From: Streptomyces sp. AC558_RSS880
GTDB taxonomy: Bacteria > Actinomycetota > Actinomycetes > Streptomycetales > Streptomycetaceae
NCBI RefSeq assembly: GCF_019049255.1
Contig: NZ_JAGMUJ010000031.1
Location: 124,001 to 188,000 of the forward strand
Length of the DNA: 64,000 bases
Direction of reading: 5' to 3'
In this document: in pieces, positions 35,969 through 42,443 of the stretch
Layout of the letters: each line of letters opens with the position of its first letter
How positions within the stretch are numbered: position 1 is the stretch's first letter
The notes under the pieces: model-generated
Told to the model about the DNA's origin: nothing
Databases searched by the model: none
Seen by the model: only the letters and a program-made list of their open reading frames with translations
Program-made: the position numbers and the translations under genes

Positions 35969-37414
35969 TCAGTCCTCACCGGCCGGCTCCCGGGAAGCCG
36001 CCTCCGCCGCCTTCGCGGCAGCGCTCCCCGGACGCTTACGAGCCACCCAACCCTCGATATTCCGCTGCTGGCCACGGGCCACGGCCAGCGAACCCGGCGG
36101 CACATCCTTCGTGATCACCGACCCGGCAGCCGTGTAGGCACCGTCCCCGACCGTGACAGGCGCCACAAACATGTTGTCCGAGCCCGTCTTGCAGTGCGAC
36201 CCGACCGTCGTGTGATGTTTGTCCTGCCCGTCGTAATTGACGAACACGCTCGCCGCACCGATGTTCGAGAAGTCGCCGATCGTCGCGTCACCCACATACG
36301 ACAGGTGCGGAACCTTCGTCCCCTCACCGATCGACGCGTTCTTCGTCTCCACGTACGTACCGATCTTGGCCTTGCGCGCCAGCCGCGACCCCGGCCGCAG
36401 ATACGCGTACGGCCCGACGTTCGCCTCAGGACCCACCTCGGCACCCACCGCCACCGTGTTGTCCACCCGCGCCCCCGCACCCACCCGGGTGTCCGTCAAC
36501 CGCGAATGGGGCCCGACCTCACACCCCTCGGCCAGATGCGTCGCCCCGTGCAACTGCGTCCCCGGATGAACGACCACGTCCTGCTCGAACGACACGGTGA
36601 CGTCGACCCACGTCGTCGCAGGATCGATCACGGTGACCCCGGACAGCATGGCCTCCGTCAACAGCCGGTCGTTGAGGATCCGCCGCGCCTCGGACAACTG
36701 CACCCGGTTGTTGATCCCCGCGATCTCCCGGTGATCCCCCGCCACCGACGCACCCACCCGGTGCCCCGCCTCACGCAGGATCCCGAGCACGTCCGTCAGA
36801 TACTCCTCACCCTGACTGTTGTCCGTCCGCACCCTCTTCAGCGCGTCCGCCAGCAGCACCCCGTCGAACGCGAACACACCCGAGTTGATCTCCCGGATCG
36901 CCCGCTGCACCTCGGACGCGTCCTTGTGCTCCACGATCGCCGTCACGGCACCGCTGTCGTCCCGCACGATCCGCCCGTAACCGGTCGCGTCCGGCACCTC
37001 GGCCGTCAGCACCGTCACCGCGTTGCCGTCGGCGGTGTGGGTGGCCGACAGCCGCCGCAGCGTCTCACCCGTCAGCAGCGGGGTGTCACCGCAGACGACG
37101 ACGACCGTCCCGTCCACGGAACCGCCCAGCTCCTCCAGCCCCATCCGCACGGCGTGCCCGGTGCCGTTCTGCTCCGTCTGCACGGCGGTACGGACCTCGG
37201 GGGCGATCTCGGCGAGGTGCGCGGTCACCTTCTCGCGGGCGTGCCCCACGACGACGACCAGGTTCTCCGGCTCCAGCTCACCGGCTGCGGCGAGCACATG
37301 ACCCACCAGGGAACGGCCACAGATGTCGTGCAGGACCTTCGGTGTGGCCGACTTCATACGGGTGCCCTCACCCGCTGCGAGAACGACGACGGCTGCCGGG
37401 CGATTGGTGCTCAC
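35969..37414 (-). CDS. glmU: Bifunctional UDP-GlcNAc pyrophosphorylase / GlcN-1-P acetyltransferase
   Basis: This 481-residue enzyme acetylates glucosamine-1-phosphate and couples it to UTP, making UDP-GlcNAc for cell wall synthesis. The N-terminal pyrophosphorylase domain starts VVVLAAGEGTRMKS and includes QNGTGHAVR and VCGDTPLL. The C-terminal left-handed beta-helix (from about residue 255) has hexapeptide repeats, YVETKNASIGEGTKVPHLSYVGDA and NYDGQDKHHTTVG, the acetyl-CoA region. The Ala/Lys/Glu tail is common in Streptomyces. tRNA-Gln lies upstream. Confidence 0.96.
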   Translation of the reverse strand: MSTNRPAAVVVLAAGEGTRMKSATPKVLHDICGRSLVGHVLAAAGELEPENLVVVVGHAREKVTAHLAEIAPEVRTAVQTEQNGTGHAVRMGLEELGGSVDGTVVVVCGDTPLLTGETLRRLSATHTADGNAVTVLTAEVPDATGYGRIVRDDSGAVTAIVEHKDASEVQRAIREINSGVFAFDGVLLADALKRVRTDNSQGEEYLTDVLGILREAGHRVGASVAGDHREIAGINNRVQLSEARRILNDRLLTEAMLSGVTVIDPATTWVDVTVSFEQDVVVHPGTQLHGATHLAEGCEVGPHSRLTDTRVGAGARVDNTVAVGAEVGPEANVGPYAYLRPGSRLARKAKIGTYVETKNASIGEGTKVPHLSYVGDATIGDFSNIGAASVFVNYDGQDKHHTTVGSHCKTGSDNMFVAPVTVGDGAYTAAGSVITKDVPPGSLAVARGQQRNIEGWVARKRPGSAAAKAAEAASREPAGED

Positions 37415-37490
37415 GGGATGCCCTTCGGCTGTGATGGGGGAGGGGGTGACATCCGCAGGATACCGGGGTGGTTGTGGGGGGACATGAGAG

Positions 37491-37523
37491 CGGGCCCTGA
37501 CCGGGGTGACCGGTCAGGGCCCG
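37491..37523 (-). terminator. Terminator downstream of tRNA-Gln
   Basis: Perfect 14-bp arms cgggccctgaccgg (37491-37504) and ccggtcagggcccg (37510-37523) flank a five-base loop, ten bases beyond the 3' end of the leftward tRNA and upstream of glmU. Confidence 0.85.
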
Positions 37524-37533
37524 AACTTGAGCG

Positions 37534-37608
37534 TGGCTCCCCTGCCAGGACTCGAACCTGGAATGATCCGTCCAAAGCGGACTGTGTTGCCGATTACACC
37601 ACAGGGGA
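37534..37608 (-). tRNA. tRNA-Gln (UUG)
   Basis: Read on the minus strand the gene begins TCCCCTGTGGTGTAATCGGC and ends with the encoded CCA. The acceptor stem TCCCCTG pairs with CAGGGGA. The anticodon stem GTCCG/CGGAT encloses the loop CTTTGGA, with anticodon TTG. The T-arm has GGTTCGAGTCC. It is complete and ends in an encoded CCA (37536-37534). Only 12 bases separate its 5' end from the stop of the gene upstream. Confidence 0.95.
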
Positions 37609-37620
37609 TAATCAACCCGG

Positions 37621-38499
37621 CTAATCGGACATTTCGTCGGCTTGCCGGGTGGCTCCCAACACTATGCCGTACCAGGAGCCTTCGATGCGACGGTACAGCT
37701 CGGCGCTTTTCAGGACTTTGATCACGAGGCATCCTCGATAGGTGTCGCCTACGTTCTTGCGCACTGTTTTGGGGTTGTGCTTCTTCAGGGTCGTTTTGTT
37801 GAACGCGGAGCGACCAGCGCCGACGAGGTCGGCCCAGTACTCTTCTGCGCCTGCGATGTCCGCCTTCTCGTGAATCATGACCGTGAACCGCAGGCGCTCT
37901 CGCTCAACTCCCAGCAGGTCGAGCCAGGCCAGGAAAACCTGGATCATGCTGGGGTCGCTGTTGACGAAGGCGACGTTCTCGCGGCGGTCGTACGGCTTGT
38001 CCTTGCCGCCTTCCGCCCAGTACAAGCCGACGCCCACCAGGAACAGTTCGCGGGCCGACAGGTCGCCGATTGCCTGCTTGGCGGCTTCCTTGGTGCGCTG
38101 CCGTTCCTCGTCCCGGATGCGCAGCTTCGCTTCCCAGCCCCGGCGGGCGATGGCTGCGGCTTCCTCGGGAGTGCGCTTGCGTTCAGGCTTCGGCAGGTCC
38201 CGTACCCACAGCGACGCCGAGCTCCTGGAGCAGCCCAGCTCGGCCTCGATCTGGTCGTACGTCCAGCCCTGGAGCCGTAGCTCCCGGGCCCTGGCCCGTA
38301 GGTCGTCCTTCGCGTTCGGGCGTTTCGTCCAGGCCGGCGGAGGTTCCCCCTTCACCAGCTGGTTGAGGATGTCGTTGTTGTAGATCTTCAGCTCGTCGCG
38401 GATCTGGCGGAGGCTGTGGCCCGCCCGTCGCAGCGCCACCGCCCGCTCCCGCAGGCCCTCGAAGTCGGCGTATTTGCCGGGTGCATGTGTCACACGCAT
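37621..38499 (-). CDS. Double-HTH protein with a possible LAGLIDADG-like domain
   Basis: This 292-residue protein has two tandem HTH modules: residues 15-50 (AVALRRAGHSLRQIRDELK) and 67-103 (ARELRLQGWTYDQIEAELG, SRSSASLWVRDLP). A basic helical linker follows. The C-terminal domain of about 140 residues contains LVGVGLYWAEGGK (155-166), which resembles a divergent LAGLIDADG motif, plus AFVNSDPSMIQVFLAWL. The GC content is clearly lower than the neighbours, suggesting transfer. It ends 12 bases upstream of tRNA-Gln, so the tRNA promoter must lie inside it or be shared. A homing endonuclease-like or recombination role is a guess. The start lacks a ribosome binding site. Confidence 0.72.
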   Translation of the reverse strand: MRVTHAPGKYADFEGLRERAVALRRAGHSLRQIRDELKIYNNDILNQLVKGEPPPAWTKRPNAKDDLRARARELRLQGWTYDQIEAELGCSRSSASLWVRDLPKPERKRTPEEAAAIARRGWEAKLRIRDEERQRTKEAAKQAIGDLSARELFLVGVGLYWAEGGKDKPYDRRENVAFVNSDPSMIQVFLAWLDLLGVERERLRFTVMIHEKADIAGAEEYWADLVGAGRSAFNKTTLKKHNPKTVRKNVGDTYRGCLVIKVLKSAELYRRIEGSWYGIVLGATRQADEMSD

Positions 38500-38660
38500 A
38501 CCGTCCGGGCGGAATGGTCGGTTCCCCTCTCGAACGGTGTCCGATTCATCAGTTCGAGGGATTTCGGGCCGTATCGCATCCGAACGGTCACCCTGTGTGG
38601 TGTGATCCGGACGTGGAAACTCGTCGGAAAAGCGGCGCTGTGCGCCCGTAGGCTGGACGC

Positions 38661-39977
38661 ATGACCACGACGGGGGAAGAGCGTGTGACGGCCCGGGGAG
38701 GGCCGTGGTGGTGGGACAGGCGGCGTAGTGCCGTGCTGGATGTGGGGCTCGCGGTGGTGTCCGCGGTGGAGTGCGGGCTGGAGGGGATCCCGTTCGCGTG
38801 GGAGGCGGGGATTCCGGCCGGCGTGGGGGCCGTTTTCGGTGTGCTCGCCGGTTCCGTGCTGCTGGTGCGGCGGAAGTGGCCGATCGCGGTGGTGCTGGTG
38901 GCGATCGCGGTGACGCCGGCGGCGATGGGTTTCCTGATGGGCGTCGTGGGCCTGTATTCGCTGGCCGCGTCCGAGGTGCCGCGGCGGATCATCGCGTCGC
39001 TGGCGGGCATGCAGTCGGTGGGTGTGCTCATCGTGATGTTCGTGCGGATGCGGCAGAACCCGGCGCGGGGGGATGTGGAGGTCGGGGACTGGATCGTGCC
39101 GTTCGCGTCGATCACGACGGCGATCGGGGTGACGGCGCCGCCGTTGTTGCTGGGGCTGTACGTGGGGGCGCGGCGGCGGTTGATGGAGAGCCTGCGGGAG
39201 CGGGCGGACAGTCTGGAGCGGGAGCTCCAGTTGCTCGCGGAGCGGGCGGAGGAGCGGGCGGAGTGGGCGCGGGGTGAGGAGCGGACGCGGATCGCCCGTG
39301 AGATGCATGACGTGGTGGCGCACCGGGTGAGTCTGATGGTGGTGCACGCTGCGGCGCTTCAGGCGGTGGCGCGGAAGGATCCCGAGAAGGCTGTGCGGAA
39401 TGCCGCTCTGGTGGGGGACATGGGGCGGCAGGCGTTGACGGAGTTGCGGGAGATGCTCGGGGTGCTGCGTTCGGGCGGGGACGGTGTGCGGCGCGGGGCG
39501 GGGGCGTCGGTGCCGTTGGCGGCGGTGGGGGTGGCCGCGGCGGCTGCGGCGTCCCGGGCGGTGGGCGAGGCCGAGGGGGCGGCGGAGGGGCCGTGTCTGT
39601 CGGAGATCGAGGAGTTGGTGGGGCAGTCGGCGGCGGCGGGGATGGTGGTGGATCTGTCGGTGATGGGGGAGGTCCGGTCGTGTGCGCGGGAGGTGGAGTC
39701 GACGGCGTACCGGGTGGTGCAGGAGGCGTTGACGAACGTGCACAAGCATGCGGCGGGCGCGAAGACGTATGTGCGTCTGGCGTACCGGGTGTCGGAGATC
39801 GCGATGCAGGTGGAGAACGAGCCGCCGCCGGAGGCGGCGTCGTCGGCGGGGCTGCCGTCGGGGGGGAACGGTCTGGTGGGGATGAAGGAGCGGGTGTCGG
39901 CGCTGGGCGGGGTGTTCGTGTCGGGGCCGACGGATGCGGGGGGTTTCCGGGTGTCGGCGGTGATTCCGGCGTCGTAG
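38661..39977 (+). CDS. Sensor histidine kinase (HisKA_3/NarL type), orphan
   Basis: This 438-residue kinase has about four to five membrane helices in residues 25-170, then a coiled coil (LMESLRERADSLERELQLLAERAEER). The dimerisation/phosphoacceptor segment follows, EERTRIAREMHDVVAHRVSLM with His216. The HATPase domain has VESTAYRVVQEALTNVHKHA and GGNGLVGMKERVSALGG. A linker of Ala/Gly (GVAAAAAASRAVGEAEG) is inserted between them. Such kinases normally pair with LuxR-type regulators, but none is adjacent; the window's two LuxR-type regulators are more than 12 kb away. Confidence 0.9.
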   Translation: MTTTGEERVTARGGPWWWDRRRSAVLDVGLAVVSAVECGLEGIPFAWEAGIPAGVGAVFGVLAGSVLLVRRKWPIAVVLVAIAVTPAAMGFLMGVVGLYSLAASEVPRRIIASLAGMQSVGVLIVMFVRMRQNPARGDVEVGDWIVPFASITTAIGVTAPPLLLGLYVGARRRLMESLRERADSLERELQLLAERAEERAEWARGEERTRIAREMHDVVAHRVSLMVVHAAALQAVARKDPEKAVRNAALVGDMGRQALTELREMLGVLRSGGDGVRRGAGASVPLAAVGVAAAAAASRAVGEAEGAAEGPCLSEIEELVGQSAAAGMVVDLSVMGEVRSCAREVESTAYRVVQEALTNVHKHAAGAKTYVRLAYRVSEIAMQVENEPPPEAASSAGLPSGGNGLVGMKERVSALGGVFVSGPTDAGGFRVSAVIPAS

Positions 39978-39996
39978 TCCGGTCGTCCCGTGGTGT

Positions 39997-40491
39997 TCAG
40001 CCGGTGGTGAGGCGGGTGGGCTGTATGCCGGAGACGAGGGTGGCGAGGGCGTGGTCGATGTCGGGGCCGAGGTACCAGTCGCCGGTGTGGTCGAGGGCGT
40101 AGACGCGGCCTTGGGCGTCGATGGCGAGGAGGGCTTGGGTGTCGGTTTCGGCGCCGAGGGGGCAGACCTCGGTGTCGAGGGCGCGGCCGAGGTCGCCGAG
40201 GGTGCGGGCGAGGTGGAGGCCGTGGAGGGGGTCGAGGTGCAGGGTCGCGGGGGCGATCTGACGGCCGGGGCCGCCGGGGGTCACGTGGAGTCCGCCGAAT
40301 TCGGCCCAGGCTTCGACGGCGGCGGGGAAGACGGTGTGGCGGTGTCCTGCGGGTGAGGTGTGGTCGCGGAGGGTGTCGGCCCAGATCTCCGCTTGTTTGA
40401 TGTCCCAGCGTCCGGGTTGCCAGCCGGCGGCGCGCAGGGCTGCGTCGACGGGTACGGCGAAGCGGGTGGTGGAGGTGCGGTCGGTGTGCAT
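39997..40491 (-). CDS. SUKH-3 family immunity-like protein
   Basis: This 164-residue protein shows a SUKH-3-like pattern: FAVPVDAALRAAGWQPGRW, HRHTVFPAAVEAWAEFGGLHV, LARTLGDLGRALDTEVCPLG and LLAIDAQGRVYALDHTGDWYLG near the end. SUKH proteins are commonly immunity proteins for nuclease or deaminase toxins. It lies 42 bases downstream of the YwqJ-like deaminase gene in the same direction, an expected toxin-immunity order. No signal peptide or membrane segment is present, so it is cytoplasmic. Pairing with the deaminase is inferred from position. Confidence 0.8.
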   Translation of the reverse strand: MHTDRTSTTRFAVPVDAALRAAGWQPGRWDIKQAEIWADTLRDHTSPAGHRHTVFPAAVEAWAEFGGLHVTPGGPGRQIAPATLHLDPLHGLHLARTLGDLGRALDTEVCPLGAETDTQALLAIDAQGRVYALDHTGDWYLGPDIDHALATLVSGIQPTRLTTG

Positions 40492-40533
40492 CTGCTCTTC
40501 GTTCGTCGAGGTCGTGGGTGGTGCGGGGCCGGG

Positions 40534-41061
40534 TCAGCCGTTGGTGGCGGGGTCGACCATGCGGACGCCGAAGTGGGCGATGAGTGCGGTGCAGGCGCGG
40601 CAGGGGGTGGCGTAGGCGCCGTGGAGGGGGTCGCCGTCCTCGCGGATGCGGCGGGTGGTGAGTTTGGCGTTCTTGAGGGTTTTGCGTGCTTCGCCGTTGG
40701 TCATGGGTTTGCGTGCGGCGCGTTTGCTGCGGGCGGCGTCGGCGGTGGTGATGTGCCGGGAGATGAGGATGGTCTCGGCGCAGCGGCCGGTGAAGCGGTC
40801 GCGTTGGTCGCTGGTGAGGGTGTCGAGGAAGTCCTGGACGAGGGGGTGGAGGGCGGGGGGTGTGTCGCCGCGGGCGGCGGTGCAGGTGAGGGTGGCGCCG
40901 CGGACGGAGAGGGCCGCGGCGATGGTGGGCAGGATGCCGTCGCGGCGGTGGTGGAGGGTGGGGGTGTGGGCGGTGTCGGTGGCGCTCCAGCCGACGCGGG
41001 GGTCGCCGGAGCGAGGGTCGCCGGTTGGGCCGCTGTGCGGTCCCGTCTGCGTCACGTTCAT
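40534..41061 (-). CDS. YwqJ-like deaminase domain protein
   Basis: This 175-residue protein ends in a deaminase-fold domain with zinc ligands C94-A-E96 in FTGRCAETILISRH and P153-C154-R-A-C157 in ATPCRACTALIAHFGV. This CAE plus PCxxC arrangement is that of YwqJ-type deaminases, which are toxin domains in polymorphic toxin systems. The first 60 residues are low-complexity and carry no secretion signal. Of three nearby ATGs, the one at 41061 has the best spacing from GGGAGGGG. It sits upstream of the SUKH-3 gene and is divergent from the WHH-SUKH gene. The substrate is unknown. Confidence 0.8.
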   Translation of the reverse strand: MNVTQTGPHSGPTGDPRSGDPRVGWSATDTAHTPTLHHRRDGILPTIAAALSVRGATLTCTAARGDTPPALHPLVQDFLDTLTSDQRDRFTGRCAETILISRHITTADAARSKRAARKPMTNGEARKTLKNAKLTTRRIREDGDPLHGAYATPCRACTALIAHFGVRMVDPATNG

Positions 41062-41414
41062 GATCATCATCCCCTCCCGAGCATCCCCCCGGAGGTCACA
41101 GAGTGCCAAATGGGGTGGCTGATGCGGAAGCTGGGGCGGGGTGACACGCCCGGGTTTGGGCGGGCTGTCACGGGAGGGTGACGGCTGGTCACGGAAGCGG
41201 AGGGGTGGATGACCGGCGCCGGTGACCGGTGTCGTCGTACCGCATAGGCTGTCGGCAACCGCGATCCATGCGGTGATCCGCGCGGTTGGGTGTGCGGGCG
41301 CCGTGGGGGTCGTGGCGGTAAGCAGTCGAGACAGACGTGACAGTCGAATACGTTCCGTAGTGGTCCGAAGGCGGGCGGTGCGGGACGTACAGAGTGCCGC
41401 AGGGGGCAACCGCC

Positions 41415-42434
41415 ATGACGACAGGTCGGCTCGGGCTGGGTGTGCCTCCCGGCCGCCAGGCCGGGGGACAAGCCGCGCCGCCGAACGCGGCCTATGCCGG
41501 GCAGGTCGTGCACTTCCCGGATCCGGTGCGGGCGGCGCGTCACCCGAGAGGGGTACGGGTGGACGAGCGCGGATATCCGGACTTCTCGCCCTATGCGCGT
41601 GCGGCCGCGGAGGTGGCGGAGCCGCCGGGGGGTTTCGGCGTCGACGAGTTGCGGTTGACGGACTACGTGTCGGCGAACGCGGCGTTGGCGGCGAGCGGTC
41701 ACGATCTGTGGGACACGGTGCCGGCGGTGGCGACGCCGCACGGGTGGACGTGGCATCACGTGGTGGGGTCGCGGCGGCTGGAGTTGGTGCCGGTCGAGGT
41801 GAAGGCGCTGCTGCGGCATCACGGCGGGGTGGCGACGTCGGCGGTGGACCACGGCAAGCGGGGTACGCGGCCGTTGCAGGAGACGCGGCCGGCGCATTTC
41901 GGGCTGCCGAAGTCGGGTGTGGCGGTGACGGAGTCGCAGGTCCTGGGCGTGGAGGAGGATCTCGGGTACCGGTTGCCGGGTGCGTACCGGTCGTTCCTGA
42001 AGGCGGCGGGCGGTTGCGCGCCGGTGGGGACGGCGTTGGACGCGGAGCTGGGGCTGCTGGTGGACCAGCCGTTCTTCACGGTGCGGGACGAGGCGGCGGT
42101 CAATGACCTCGTGTACGTGAACAAGTGTCTGCGTGACCATCTCACCAAGGACTATCTGTGCGTCGCTTTCGTGCAGGGCGGTCTGCTGGCCGTGAAGGTG
42201 CGGGGTGAGCGGCAGGGTTCGGTGTGGTTCTGCGCGTACGACGACGCGCGGGACGTGGATCCGTCGTGGCCGCCGGCCGAGCGGGTGGAGCGGCTGTTGT
42301 TGTCGTGCGGGGACGATTTCGATGTGTTCCTGTCCCGGTTGGCGGGGTCTCCGCCGGAGCTGGAGACGGTGGCGAATCTGATGGTGGACGGTGGGTTCGC
42401 GCGTGCCGTTCCGGTTTCTTCCGCGGGGGAGTGA
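41415..42434 (+). CDS. WHH-type HNH nuclease fused to SMI1/KNR4 (SUKH) domain
   Basis: The protein has 339 residues. Residues 30-140 carry a toxin-like HNH/EndoVII module: GYPDFSPYA, then W113-H114-H115, LELVP (122-126) and RHHGGV (134-139), which matches the WHH nuclease signature. Residues 165-325 are an SMI1/KNR4 domain (ESQVLGVEEDLGYRLPGAYR, FLKAAGGC, KDYLCVAFVQGGLLAVKVRG, DFDVFLSRLAG). The typical nuclease toxin and its typical immunity fold are therefore in one chain. The ATG follows AGGGGGC. It lies nine bases upstream of the 900-residue gene, so the two form one operon. Confidence 0.82.
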   Translation: MTTGRLGLGVPPGRQAGGQAAPPNAAYAGQVVHFPDPVRAARHPRGVRVDERGYPDFSPYARAAAEVAEPPGGFGVDELRLTDYVSANAALAASGHDLWDTVPAVATPHGWTWHHVVGSRRLELVPVEVKALLRHHGGVATSAVDHGKRGTRPLQETRPAHFGLPKSGVAVTESQVLGVEEDLGYRLPGAYRSFLKAAGGCAPVGTALDAELGLLVDQPFFTVRDEAAVNDLVYVNKCLRDHLTKDYLCVAFVQGGLLAVKVRGERQGSVWFCAYDDARDVDPSWPPAERVERLLLSCGDDFDVFLSRLAGSPPELETVANLMVDGGFARAVPVSSAGE

Positions 42435-42443
42435 GCTTCGGCG

